Below, in pieces: positions 48,616 through 57,500 of a stretch of DNA of 64,000 bases (position 1 is the first letter of the stretch; the number at the start of each line of letters is the position of its first letter). Source of the stretch: Candidatus Latescibacterota bacterium (GTDB lineage Bacteria; Latescibacterota; UBA2968; UBA8231); assembly GCA_022819745.1 (NCBI GenBank), contig JAJEGS010000006.1:99107-163106 (forward strand). Reading direction: 5' to 3'. The notes beneath the pieces were generated by a model. It was not told the DNA's origin. It saw nothing but the letters and a program-made list of their open reading frames with translations, and ran no database searches. The position numbers and the translations under genes were made by a program.

Positions 48616-49769
48616 AACCCCGCGAAAAGAGAATTCTGCGCTGGGCGCTGCTCTTTCTCGCGCCCAATCTGACCGGGTTTTTGATCTTCACGTCCCTGCC
48701 GGTGTTCTTTTCCTTTGGCCTCGCGTTCTTTCAGTGGGACACGTTCTCTGCCCCGCGCTTTATCGGCTTCGACAACTTCATTCGGCTACTCACCGATCCC
48801 AAGCTCTGGTTCTATCTCTACAACACGGTCTTTCTAATGATAGGCTTGCCCCTATCCATCGGCGGCTCGCTCATCTTGGCCATCGTCCTCTCGCAAAAGC
48901 TGCGCGGCATCATCGTCTATCGCACCGTCTTCTACCTCCCCACCGTCACCAATGGGGTTGCCCTGTTCTTGCTCTGGAAGTGGCTCTACAATCCCAAGTA
49001 CGGCCTCGTCAATTCGATCCTGCTACCCATCCTCTCGTGGCCTTACTTCTCGCTCGCCGTGCGCGTCGCGATCCTCTTGCTGATAGGCTTGGCCCTAAAA
49101 TCTCTAGCGCGCAAGGCCATGTCTGAGCGACCTGCCCAAGTCCTGTTCGCTCTCCTCTCGGCCTTTGCGCTCTATTGGGTCATCATCGGCCCATACGAGT
49201 ACGGCGGCTTCTGGGCTTGGCTGTCGGGACGCTTGCCCCTCCTCGCTGGTCTCAACAGCATCGACGACTTGCCCAACTGGCTTTCTAGCAGCGTCGATTT
49301 GGGCTGGCTTTCTTGGCTGGGCATAGAACAAGCTGCCTATTGGGCCAAGACGGCTATCATCTTCATGGGCATCTGGGCGTCCATGGGCGGGGGCAACATG
49401 ATCCTCTACCTCGCGGCCCTCGCCAATGTACCCGAGGAGCTGTACGAAGCCTCGGACATCGACGGGGCCTCTAAATGGCAGCAATTTTGGCACATCACGT
49501 GGCCGATGATCGCCCCTACTACCTTCTTTATCTGCGTCATGTCCATTATCGGCGGGCTACAAGGGGGCTTTGAAATCGCCTACTTGATGACCAATGGCGG
49601 CCCGGGCAAGGACGGGGACAACACAGTCACGCTCGGCTACTACATCTATCGCTCGGCCTTTGAAAACCTAGAGTTCGGATACGCGGCCGCGGTGGCTTGG
49701 TTTATGTTCGTCATCATATTTACCATCACGCTGTTCAACTGGCGCTTCGGTCGGGGCGCGGTCAACTGA
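48612..49769 (+). CDS. Sugar ABC importer permease, MalF/UgpA type, with extra two-helix insertion
   Basis: 385 residues against about 300 for the family. The EAA loop EELYEASDIDGASKWQQFWHI and the first helices (LFLAPNLTGFLIFTSLPVFF, NTVFLMIGLPLSIGGSL) are canonical. Between NPKYGLVNSILLPI and the WAKTAIIFMGIW helix there is an insertion of about 90 residues (143-234) with two further hydrophobic helices and a PNWLSSSVDLGW loop. The TTG start overlaps the binding-protein stop. With the next gene it forms the transmembrane channel of a carbohydrate importer. Confidence 0.88.
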   Translation: MKPREKRILRWALLFLAPNLTGFLIFTSLPVFFSFGLAFFQWDTFSAPRFIGFDNFIRLLTDPKLWFYLYNTVFLMIGLPLSIGGSLILAIVLSQKLRGIIVYRTVFYLPTVTNGVALFLLWKWLYNPKYGLVNSILLPILSWPYFSLAVRVAILLLIGLALKSLARKAMSERPAQVLFALLSAFALYWVIIGPYEYGGFWAWLSGRLPLLAGLNSIDDLPNWLSSSVDLGWLSWLGIEQAAYWAKTAIIFMGIWASMGGGNMILYLAALANVPEELYEASDIDGASKWQQFWHITWPMIAPTTFFICVMSIIGGLQGGFEIAYLMTNGGPGKDGDNTVTLGYYIYRSAFENLEFGYAAAVAWFMFVIIFTITLFNWRFGRGAVN

Positions 49770-49782
49770 GGGGGAAAGGCGC

Positions 49783-51264
49783 ATGGCCAAAGTTGCGCAA
49801 ACGACCGCGACCTACTCGCTGAGCCACGGGCTGCTCGTCCTCTTCGGCTTTACCACGCTCGTGCCGTTCCTCTGGATGGTACTCACCTCGCTCAAGAGCG
49901 AAAACGAAGTCTTCCAGAGCCATGTCTGGCCGCAAGAGGTACGCCTCGGCAATGAAGGCGACCTGCTGCGGACCCGCGATGGCCAACCGCTGCTCAACTC
50001 TCAAGGCGAGCCGATCCGCATCACCCTCGGCAATCCAGTAATACTCGGTGCTCCCGGAGACCCGATCCGCGACCAGCAGGGCCGCCTGATCTACGACCCA
50101 GAAGGCCAACCCATCCCCGGCAAAAACGTCGAAGAGCGCGGCGGCCGTGCCGTGTACAAAAACCGCTGGAACCCAGTCCTCGTCGATGGTGATCCCCTGC
50201 TGCTGACCGAAGCTCTGCGCGACAAGTGGCAGCAGCGGCTCGTACAGCAGCGCCAGAACTGGCGCACGGCCGAGCAACTACCGCCAGCCTCGGTCGAGCT
50301 TGCTGACGGCACCCCGCTGTTGCGCGCCAACGGCGAGGCTTACACCTACCGCGACATCTCTTGGGATCGCATAGGGGATCCGGTTTTGGACATCCAAGCC
50401 AAAGAGCCGATTCTCGACGCCGACGGCAACACCATTCCCTTTCGCTCGGCCTTTCCCCTGCTCAGAAGCGACGACGACCCGCTGACGGAAAAAGTCGGAG
50501 GCGATGTCCTCTACGCCCGCTTCCCTGGTGAGGACGAACTGCGCATTGTGTACGGCAGTGACGTGTTGCAGATCAGCGAGCCGCGCTTCATGTGGTCCAA
50601 CTATATCCGGGTTTTGCGCGACAAGGACATCAAGTTCTCGCTTTACGGCTGGAACAGCCTCTTTGTCGCCGTCTGCGTGATGGTCGGCCAAGTGGTGACT
50701 TCGGCCATGGCTGGCTTTGCCTTTGCCCGCCTCGAATGGCGCTATCGCGACGCCATCTTCCTACTCTACTTGGCCACCTTGATGGTCCCCGGAATCGTCA
50801 CCTTGCTGCCCAATTACGTAATTCTCAAAAGCCTTGGCTGGCTCGACTCCTTCCAAGCGCTCATCATCCCAGCCATGTTCACTGCTTTTGGCACCTTTAT
50901 GATGCGCCAGTTTATGACTGGGCTACCTAGGGGGCTTGAGGAGGCCGCTGAAATCGACGGCGCTAACCTCTGGAAGACTTTCTGGGGCATCGTCATGCCC
51001 CTGTCCAAGCCGGCGTTGATCACCCTCTCGATCTTCTCCTTTATGGGCACCTGGCAGTCCTTTACGTGGCCGCTGATCGTCACCCACTCCGAGCACATGC
51101 GAGTCCTGCCGGTGGCCCTGCGCTACTTCGACTCTTCACAGGGGACCAACTACTCGCTGTTGATGACGGGAAGCGTGCTGATGATGCTGCCGATGATCGT
51201 GCTCTTTGTCTTTGGCCAGCGATTCTTCGTGCGCGGCATCCAGCTCGGCGCACTCAAAGGCTGA
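49783..51264 (+). CDS. Sugar ABC importer permease, MalG/UgpE type, with about 210-residue extracytoplasmic insertion
   Basis: 493 residues against about 280 for the family. The first helix (LLVLFGFTTLVPFLWMVLTSLKS) and the C-terminal channel (YGWNSLFVAVCVMVGQVVTSAMAGFAFARLEW; EAA loop RGLEEAAEIDGANLWKTF) are normal. Between residues about 52 and 264 lies an insertion made of repeated short strand-turn units of the type D-G-x-P-L-L / G-x-P-I (LRTRDGQPLLNSQGEPI, GDPVLDIQAKEPILDADGN). It should lie outside the membrane, next to the binding-protein docking face. ATG start with GGGGGAAAGG upstream. It ends six bases before the convergent nuclease gene. Confidence 0.9.
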   Translation: MAKVAQTTATYSLSHGLLVLFGFTTLVPFLWMVLTSLKSENEVFQSHVWPQEVRLGNEGDLLRTRDGQPLLNSQGEPIRITLGNPVILGAPGDPIRDQQGRLIYDPEGQPIPGKNVEERGGRAVYKNRWNPVLVDGDPLLLTEALRDKWQQRLVQQRQNWRTAEQLPPASVELADGTPLLRANGEAYTYRDISWDRIGDPVLDIQAKEPILDADGNTIPFRSAFPLLRSDDDPLTEKVGGDVLYARFPGEDELRIVYGSDVLQISEPRFMWSNYIRVLRDKDIKFSLYGWNSLFVAVCVMVGQVVTSAMAGFAFARLEWRYRDAIFLLYLATLMVPGIVTLLPNYVILKSLGWLDSFQALIIPAMFTAFGTFMMRQFMTGLPRGLEEAAEIDGANLWKTFWGIVMPLSKPALITLSIFSFMGTWQSFTWPLIVTHSEHMRVLPVALRYFDSSQGTNYSLLMTGSVLMMLPMIVLFVFGQRFFVRGIQLGALKG

Positions 51265-51270
51265 CCGGCG

Positions 51271-52074
51271 TCAAAGCTCTGCTTCGGAAAGCTGTTCCCA
51301 CTCCAGCTCGTCCTCGTCGATGTCCCAATCGTCGCTCCGCGCCGCTGGCCGGTTGCAATAGGTGTGAAATTGGCAGCGCTGGCACTCGCTCTCGTCGTCG
51401 GTCTTGGCGTACGCCTCCGCGTCTGGGAGGGCCTCAATAGTAGTGATCGCCTCTGACAAAAGCACCCGAGTTCGCTCGTGCTCGGCGACCGAATAGGCAA
51501 TCGGCTGCAGGGCCTGCGGATACTGCGCGTGCCAATAAACCAACATCACATCGTCAGGTGCTATTACACGGCCCTCGTTCAAGACCGCGCCAGCCTCGAC
51601 CAAGACAAAGCGATAGACTAGCGTTTGCCAGCTTTGTTCATAAGCGGCTTGCTCTGGCTTTTTGCGGCCGGTCTTCCAGTCGAATATCCAAGAGCGGCCA
51701 TCGTCGGCCAGAACCACGCGGTCGAACTTGGCGACGAGACGCCGCCCGGCTAGGGGCACGGAGAGCATGGTTTCCCCGAACACCGCCCCCTCGGGCACAA
51801 CTGGCGGCTGTTCGCGCCAATTGCGCCACCAAGCGGCCAACAGCGGATCGCGGCTCCGCTGCACTGCGTCTTCCACATCCATGCCCAAGCTCTCCTGCAA
51901 CGCGAACTGGTGGAACGCTCGCCCCCGGTCGGCTGCGGCCTCCCACTCGTCGAGTTGGTCAGTCAACGGCGCTGGCCACGCCAACCGCTCGACATAGCGC
52001 AACAGAAACTGCCGCCGACAGCGATCAAAGGCCGTCAGACTGCTCTGGCTGTAATTGAATCCCTGCGGTATCAT
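51271..52074 (-). CDS. PD-(D/E)XK nuclease with Cas4/AddB-type iron-sulfur cluster motif
   Basis: 267 residues. RecB-type nuclease motifs: the His in RGRAFHQFALQES, the metal-binding Asp in VAKFDRVVL, and IFDWKTGRK (D-x-K). The cluster cysteines are C19 (FDRCRRQF) and the C-terminal trio CQRCQFHTYC (C-x2-C-x5-C), as in AddB and Cas4. The protein is just this domain plus an acidic tail (DWDIDEDELEWEQLSEAE). In AddAB this nuclease is fused to helicase subunits; here it is separate, and the two helicase-like genes lie upstream in the same direction. No cas genes are nearby, so Cas4 is unlikely. Confidence 0.85.
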   Translation of the reverse strand: MIPQGFNYSQSSLTAFDRCRRQFLLRYVERLAWPAPLTDQLDEWEAAADRGRAFHQFALQESLGMDVEDAVQRSRDPLLAAWWRNWREQPPVVPEGAVFGETMLSVPLAGRRLVAKFDRVVLADDGRSWIFDWKTGRKKPEQAAYEQSWQTLVYRFVLVEAGAVLNEGRVIAPDDVMLVYWHAQYPQALQPIAYSVAEHERTRVLLSEAITTIEALPDAEAYAKTDDESECQRCQFHTYCNRPAARSDDWDIDEDELEWEQLSEAEL

Positions 52075-52146
52075 CTGCGCTGGTCTCTAGAAATGAGAAA
52101 TCACCGCGGCATTACCGAGTTCACTGCAATGCCTTGTTGGCAAGTA

Positions 52147-52386
52147 CTATTTCAGCAGCGAGTATAGCGTCTCGGGGGCGACATCAGCACCATTGGGCCA
52201 AGCGATAGTGCCGCCTTCTATGGTTGCCTGCCGAAACAACTTCTTGTCCCTTAAAGGGAGAAATACCGGCCCTTTATTTAAGTATTCGGCAAAGTCAATG
52301 TCTCCAGCCACACCGTTGTCGAACTCAATGTGAAAAACATAGCCTTTCTTGTAGTGAATGCTCGTCACATCATTCATATTCCACAT
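52147..52386 (-). CDS. DUF2442 domain protein
   Basis: A 79-residue small protein: [26 protein letters not shown], then [34 protein letters not shown], the typical DUF2442 layout. It follows the DUF4160 gene by ten bases with a GAGG site. DUF4160-DUF2442 pairs recur widely and behave like small mobile two-gene modules; a toxin-antitoxin role has been suggested for such pairs but I cannot confirm it. The DNA here is visibly AT-richer than the surrounding genes. Confidence 0.85.
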   Translation of the reverse strand: MWNMNDVTSIHYKKGYVFHIEFDNGVAGDIDFAEYLNKGPVFLPLRDKKLFRQATIEGGTIAWPNGADVAPETLYSLLK

Positions 52387-52396
52387 GATCTCATCC

Positions 52397-52657
52397 TCAT
52401 GTTAGAGGGTGAATTCGCTTAATCGGCTTGCCTGCCACTGCCAAATCCCAGTTTTCTTCAAGTTCCTCAACGTGTAAATCAACCCACTCCCGGACCAACT
52501 TTGTCGCAGTTCTCGAGCCGAGATCGCCTTTAGTAACATTGCCCTTGAAGTCGAAGAGGGCCTTTTTCCCAGAATACTCAGCATGAAAGTGAGGCGGATT
52601 ATGTTCATCGTAGAACATTCTGATAACGATCCCGAAAAATCGTGAAATTTCCGGCAT
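52397..52657 (-). CDS. DUF4160 domain protein
   Basis: 86 residues. [20 protein letters not shown] then [17 protein letters not shown] is the DUF4160 signature (H-x-P-P-H-F-H). The true start is the ATG at 52657, preceded by AGGAGG; the longer open frame up to 53008 is only a shadow of the helicase gene. It is the first gene of a two-gene unit with DUF2442. It sits between the helicase (stop at 52675) and the nuclease gene and interrupts what looks like one operon. Confidence 0.85.
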   Translation of the reverse strand: MPEISRFFGIVIRMFYDEHNPPHFHAEYSGKKALFDFKGNVTKGDLGSRTATKLVREWVDLHVEELEENWDLAVAGKPIKRIHPLT

Positions 52658-52674
52658 TTTCAATCCTCCTGATT

Positions 52675-54891
52675 CTATCCAGAACTTCGACTGCCGCCCT
52701 GCTGCTCGCAATAGAGTTGCAACTGGCGGAACACCTCGGCTATGGGCGCGGGCTGCATCCGCGTCGCACGCGGAATCTGGCGACTCCAGCTCAGGACCAA
52801 ATAGCGCCGCGCACGGGTGATAGCCACGTAGAGCAGTCGCAGTCGCTCGGCGATCACTTCCGCGTGCGAGCGATCGGTGGCCGACAGCCGGCTCGACCCA
52901 ATTTCGCCGATCAAGTCCAATAGTTCGGCCTTTGCATCCTCGCAGGGGTCGCCGCCTAAGAACTCGTACTCGCCCAAAAACCGCGCGTCGAGGTCGTGGG
53001 GGAACCAATCGCCATCAACCCCCATGACATAGACTAAATCCCACTCCATCCCCTTGGCTTTGTGCATGGTCGTCAGAAAAATTCGCCCAGGCTGAGGTGC
53101 CAATGCGTCCTCGGCCTCGGCGAGCACGCCCACCCGTCCCTGCACGGCTTCGCTCAGCTCTCCCACTAACTCGGGCAATTGCCAGTCTGTGTTTTGGTCG
53201 GCGCGGATGCGCACATAGACCGCCAGTTGCTGCGCCCGCGCCATATCTACTTCCTCTACTAGCAAATCTTGGGCGACCGTCATCAAAAGCTGATCCACCG
53301 GCAGCGCGACTGCCCGCAACCAGCGCCGCAGATAACTACACAGGAGATCAATGGCTTCCAAATCCTGCGGTTCGATGTGGTCCACCGGGGGCAGGGCCGC
53401 TTCCATGCGCTGACCGGCCTCTGGATAGAGCAGTGCTTCGGGCCGATAGCAACTGCGCAACAGCATGGCCACAGCCTCCTCGTTCCCCGGTCCACTCGGC
53501 CCGGGCCAAAAGCCGACCAAGGCGCGATAGGATCGCTCTAATTGATTGCGCCCCAAAGGATTTGCAAGAAAATCCAACACTGTGCATAGAGCCTCGCCCA
53601 CCCGCCGCGCCGAGCGCGGACTTTGCAGCACCTCGTCGAAGTCCGCTCCGGCTTGGCGCAAGCGCTCGGCCATGTCGTAGCCAATGCGGTTAGTCGGCAC
53701 CAACACCGCTACTGTCAAGCTCGAATTGCCCTCGGCAAAGCCTTTGGCCCGGCGCGCGATGCTGTCGAATTCATCGTGGCGGTTGTTGTATTCTCGGAAC
53801 CAGATGATGCTGTCCGCGTCCGAGGGGTTTTGCTGGGGATCGCCGCGGTCGGTGGGCTGCATCTGCTGGGGCCGGAAAGCGCGCTGGCGCACTTCGAGCA
53901 GCGGATGTTCGACTGCGGCCCACTCGACCAAAAAGTTGGCCAAATCCATGATTTTGGGGGCGCAGCGACCAGAGATCGTCATCTCCGCAACCGCGACATC
54001 TTCGCGATCCAAGAAGTCTCGCAAATAGCGAGGATCGGCTGCGGTGAAGGTGCTCATAATCGCCTGATTGGGGTCGCCGACCCGGACCCAATTGCCGCCC
54101 GGACCCGCTAACAGCGAGATCAGTTCCTCCTGCAAGGGAACGCTGTCTTGCGCCTCGTCCTCCAAGACAAAGGGCCAACGCCGCCGGTAGCGGCTGCACA
54201 AATCCGGGTACTGCTGCAACATCTCTACGGCCATCCACACCAAGTCGTCGAAATCGAGGCCGCCGATGGTCTCGACTTGCTGCTGGTAGAGCCGGTAGAT
54301 TTCCGCGCCGATCCGCAAAAACGGATTGTCGTCTTCCCGACCGCCAATCCGCGCCAAGAGGTCCTCGGCCCGCAGCCGACGATTCTTGGCTGTGGTGATG
54401 ACCGTGCGGGAAACCTTCCGTGCAATGTCGCGCCACTCCTGTTCCCACTGCTGATCCACGTATTCCCCAGGCCCCAACCGGCCCCACACCCCCTTGTTGT
54501 CGTCGTTCCAAGTCCGCACCGCCTTGTCGAGCAAGCTCTCTCTGGCGCGTTCATCGAGTACCGTAAATTCGGCCACAGCCCCTACCAGCCCGGGATTGGC
54601 TTGGACGATGCCATAGGCCAAGCTGTGCAAAGTCCGCACGTCGTAACCGACCGAGAGCATGTCCATCTCTTGCAAGCGCTGGCCGATCCGAGCGCGGACA
54701 TTATCCACAGCCGCGTTTTGATAGGTTACGATCAGTACCTGCCCTCCCTCGGCGCGCCGCTCGGCGATCAGCCGAGTCGCCAAGGCGACAATCGCGGTGG
54801 TCTTGCCACTACCGGGCACGGCCGACACACCTAGCAGACTGCCTTGATAGGCCAGGATCTCGCGCTGTCCCGCGCGCGGCTCAAACCTCAC
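52675..54891 (-). CDS. UvrD/AddA-like superfamily-1 helicase
   Basis: 738 residues from a GTG that overlaps the preceding stop (GTGA); the 83-residue extension to 55140 is shadow. Motifs: I VPGSGKTTAI (near residue 30), Ia VTYQNAAVDNVRARI, II LEDEAQDSVPLQEE, III VRVGDPNQAIM, V TTMHKAKGMEWDLVYV, VI LLYVAITRARRYLVLSW. All catalytic residues are present, so it should be an active 3'-5' translocase. No nuclease domain is fused at the C terminus. Together with the degenerate helicase upstream and the Fe-S nuclease downstream it resembles AddAB/AdnAB split into three chains. Confidence 0.87.
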   Translation of the reverse strand: MRFEPRAGQREILAYQGSLLGVSAVPGSGKTTAIVALATRLIAERRAEGGQVLIVTYQNAAVDNVRARIGQRLQEMDMLSVGYDVRTLHSLAYGIVQANPGLVGAVAEFTVLDERARESLLDKAVRTWNDDNKGVWGRLGPGEYVDQQWEQEWRDIARKVSRTVITTAKNRRLRAEDLLARIGGREDDNPFLRIGAEIYRLYQQQVETIGGLDFDDLVWMAVEMLQQYPDLCSRYRRRWPFVLEDEAQDSVPLQEELISLLAGPGGNWVRVGDPNQAIMSTFTAADPRYLRDFLDREDVAVAEMTISGRCAPKIMDLANFLVEWAAVEHPLLEVRQRAFRPQQMQPTDRGDPQQNPSDADSIIWFREYNNRHDEFDSIARRAKGFAEGNSSLTVAVLVPTNRIGYDMAERLRQAGADFDEVLQSPRSARRVGEALCTVLDFLANPLGRNQLERSYRALVGFWPGPSGPGNEEAVAMLLRSCYRPEALLYPEAGQRMEAALPPVDHIEPQDLEAIDLLCSYLRRWLRAVALPVDQLLMTVAQDLLVEEVDMARAQQLAVYVRIRADQNTDWQLPELVGELSEAVQGRVGVLAEAEDALAPQPGRIFLTTMHKAKGMEWDLVYVMGVDGDWFPHDLDARFLGEYEFLGGDPCEDAKAELLDLIGEIGSSRLSATDRSHAEVIAERLRLLYVAITRARRYLVLSWSRQIPRATRMQPAPIAEVFRQLQLYCEQQGGSRSSG

Positions 54892-56963
54892 CCGCGATCC
54901 TCCTGCAAGACCTGTTGCACTGCCATCATCAGCGGCCCATCCTGCGCCGAGCCGTGGCCTTCCGACTCGCTGGCGCAGAGGTAAATCCCATCGCGGCAGC
55001 GCAGGCACAAGCCCCTCACCAAGCGATAGAGGTTGCGGTTGCGGATCGAGTAATCCACCGCGTCGGTCCAGCGGTCTTCCGAGTTCCAGCGCCGGGTCAG
55101 CACGTAGTGGTTGGTCAAGGGCTGGTGTAGCGGCTCCCACCAGTTGGCCGAGCCAATGTCCAGCCAGAACTGATAGCGCGCCACGTGGCCAGAGAGCAAA
55201 TAGGTATAGACCGGCGCGACGAGGGCAATGGACTCAGGGGCCTCGTCGAGATCGACATCGGTCAGATATTGGGCGGCGACGACCCCGGCCCCTATCATCT
55301 CGACGTAGCGCTGGCCAACCGCCGCGCCCGCTAGCGCCATCGCTGGAGCCACCTCGCGGAATGAAGCGGCCGAGGCGATCAGTTTGCTGTACACCTCGGC
55401 GTCTTCAGGCTCCAGCGCAGCATGCGATAGCACCTCTCCGAAGAGCCGGCGCAAAAAGTGGTCCCAAGGGTCGGCCGCGCCGCTGCGATACGCTTCGATC
55501 CAAGTGCGCAGTACTTCATAGCGAGCGAGCGCAGCCGGGCCTAGCCGCTCTTCCATAGTAGCATTCAACGCGCTCGCGGGTTTAAGTTGACCTGAACGCA
55601 GATCGTACAAGTGCCGCGCCATCAATTCGGCTCGCAGCCGGTCGAGGGGCTTGAGCGCCCGCTCCAACGCCCCGGACAAATCGAACAGCGACAGGCGCAA
55701 CCCCCAATCGGGGTGGGCGAGAATAGCCAGCGCCAGACAGGCTCGCACCACCGGCTCTTCGCGCAATGTCTCGTAGCGCCGCACAATCGCAAAGGGGATG
55801 TCGGCGGCGCGAAAAGTCTCGGACAAGAGAAAGCGCAACACCCCGTCGGCGTGTGGAGCCACGACTGCGATTTCGCCCGGAGCCACACCTTCGGCGATCT
55901 TCTGGACGATCCGCTGGGCCACGGCCTCGATCATCTGTCCCCGGTAGCGGGTCTGCACCACATCCGCCACGGCCGGCCGCGGCGATCCTCCCGAGGCTCC
56001 GTCGGTTGCCTGCCCCAACTTCGCGCCAATGCAGTCGGCAAAGGCCACCATATCCCGGCTGGCACATGCCTCTGGTGCTACGGTGATCGTCTCCTTGCAT
56101 TGCTGCTGTAGCTCGGTAGCACCGGGCGCATCAACGCCCAGAAAGATGCGGAAGCCAGCTTGCGCGTCCCCGCCCAACAGGGCCGAGTCGCATTGCGGCA
56201 AGAGTCGCCTCACCAGATCGCCAGCCACCGGCACTAGTTCCTCAGCCGAGTCAACCAAGAGATGGCGATAGCGCTCGGTGAAATAGCGCCAGAATTCCTC
56301 TTGCGCGATCAGGTGGCGGTTGCAGACCTCAAAGACCAGCGATGCATCGAGCAACCCGTGCCGCAGACAGTGACTGCGGTAGCGGTCGATGCACGTCTGT
56401 ACCTGCTCGTACACGCGCAACCGCTGCTCTTCCCCAGCCCAAGCGCGACTCAGGCGCGGTGTCACTTCATCGAGCGCAAAATCCGCTACGGCCGCCTTGT
56501 TCAAATTGTCGAGCAATTGGGAGAGAATGCGCTGGGGCCGCAGGTACAGCCCCTCAAAATAGCCTTCGGCAAGCAACGGCTCCACCACCTGCCCCATCAG
56601 GTATTGGGCGGCCTCGTAATTGAGGAAAACCGGCGGTCGCGCTGGGGCCGCAAAGCCGACCTTGCCAGCCACCAAGGGCCAAAACAGCCGCACCAATCGA
56701 CTCGCCAGCCCGTAATACGTCTGTAGATCAACGCTACTATACGGGCCCAAGTCGAGCCGATCGACTGTTTGGCGAAAGCGCCGCGCGGTCGCCCGGTCGG
56801 GCAACAGCACCAAAATTGCGTACCCAGGCACCCCGGCTGCGAGCAAAACCTGCAGCCGCTCGATCAGGGCCTGCCGCTGCCCCGCCACGAGCGGCCCGGC
56901 GAGAAAGCACGAATGCTGCTCGAATAGGGGGGCGTGTACCGCCCTAGTAAATGCTGGAACCAT
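54888..56963 (-). CDS. Degenerate UvrD/AddB-like helicase subunit
   Basis: 691 residues from the ATG at 56963; the frame continues upstream only through the EIIA gene. The fold of a superfamily-1 helicase is recognisable (VPGYAILVLLPDRATARRFRQTVDRL; RYRGQMIEAVAQRIVQKIAEGVAPGEIAVVAPHAD; IPFAIVRRYETLREEPVVRACLALAIL). Walker A is lost: the glycine-rich loop reads AGPLVAGQRQAL with no GKT. Motif II reads VDSAEEL instead of DEAQD. An inactive partner of this kind is what AddB and RecC are in their complexes. It overlaps the active helicase by GTGA. Confidence 0.7.
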   Translation of the reverse strand: MVPAFTRAVHAPLFEQHSCFLAGPLVAGQRQALIERLQVLLAAGVPGYAILVLLPDRATARRFRQTVDRLDLGPYSSVDLQTYYGLASRLVRLFWPLVAGKVGFAAPARPPVFLNYEAAQYLMGQVVEPLLAEGYFEGLYLRPQRILSQLLDNLNKAAVADFALDEVTPRLSRAWAGEEQRLRVYEQVQTCIDRYRSHCLRHGLLDASLVFEVCNRHLIAQEEFWRYFTERYRHLLVDSAEELVPVAGDLVRRLLPQCDSALLGGDAQAGFRIFLGVDAPGATELQQQCKETITVAPEACASRDMVAFADCIGAKLGQATDGASGGSPRPAVADVVQTRYRGQMIEAVAQRIVQKIAEGVAPGEIAVVAPHADGVLRFLLSETFRAADIPFAIVRRYETLREEPVVRACLALAILAHPDWGLRLSLFDLSGALERALKPLDRLRAELMARHLYDLRSGQLKPASALNATMEERLGPAALARYEVLRTWIEAYRSGAADPWDHFLRRLFGEVLSHAALEPEDAEVYSKLIASAASFREVAPAMALAGAAVGQRYVEMIGAGVVAAQYLTDVDLDEAPESIALVAPVYTYLLSGHVARYQFWLDIGSANWWEPLHQPLTNHYVLTRRWNSEDRWTDAVDYSIRNRNLYRLVRGLCLRCRDGIYLCASESEGHGSAQDGPLMMAVQQVLQEDRG

Positions 56964-56979
56964 GATTTTTGCGCTACAC

Positions 56980-57444
56980 TCAGCCGACAGGTGAATCGCC
57001 AGTAAAGATATCGACGATCTCGGCTGCATCAGCGGCTTGCAGCAAGCGTTGGCGCACCTTCTCTTGCTGCAAGCGCTGCGACAGGGCCGCCAGCAGCGCC
57101 ATGTGCTGTTTTTGGTGTTTGAGAGGCGTGACCAGCAGCGCGATGATGTGGACGGGCTGACCATCGGGCGAGTCAAAGTCAATACCGGCCTGCGAAATGC
57201 CGATGGCCAAGAGCTGGCGCTGGATCCCATCCTCGTGTGCATGGGGTACGGCCACGCCCTTGCCAATACCCGTAGAAGCCTGTTGCTCGCGCCGAATTAA
57301 GGCCGCGATCAAGCACTTTGGGTCGGGTACGACCTCGTCTTGCAACAGCACGGTAGCCAATTCGCGAATGGCGTCGAAGTTGCGCTGCGCCGCGAGGCTT
57401 AGGACAACCTTATTTGGATCGAGTATGCGTCTTAGTTTTTCCAT
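56980..57444 (-). CDS. PTS EIIA domain protein (fructose/nitrogen, PtsN-like)
   Basis: 154 residues from the ATG at 57444 (GAGGG upstream). One EIIA type-2 domain: the ASTGIGKGVAVPHAHEDG motif holds the phosphorylatable His68 (followed by His70), and the C-terminal HMALLAALSQRLQQEKVRQRLL helix matches PtsN/FruA-type domains. No EIIB/EIIC genes accompany it, so a regulatory role (nitrogen PTS or metabolic sensor) is more likely than sugar uptake. It lies 56 bases after the envelope operon and 16 bases before the degenerate helicase. Confidence 0.88.
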   Translation of the reverse strand: MEKLRRILDPNKVVLSLAAQRNFDAIRELATVLLQDEVVPDPKCLIAALIRREQQASTGIGKGVAVPHAHEDGIQRQLLAIGISQAGIDFDSPDGQPVHIIALLVTPLKHQKQHMALLAALSQRLQQEKVRQRLLQAADAAEIVDIFTGDSPVG

Positions 57445-57500
57445 AGCGACCCTCAGCGGCGTATAAGGGAAAGCAGCCGCAACTTTATTTTTATACCCTA

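Noticed and set aside
51271..52074. Cas4 of a CRISPR system
   Set aside because: The Fe-S nuclease motif fits, but there is no repeat array and no other cas gene in the window; helicase neighbours favour an AddAB-like role.
52658..53008. N-terminal extension of the DUF4160 protein
   Set aside because: The extra 117 codons run through the helicase gene and are Arg/Ala-rich; AGGAGG right before the ATG at 52657 fixes the start.
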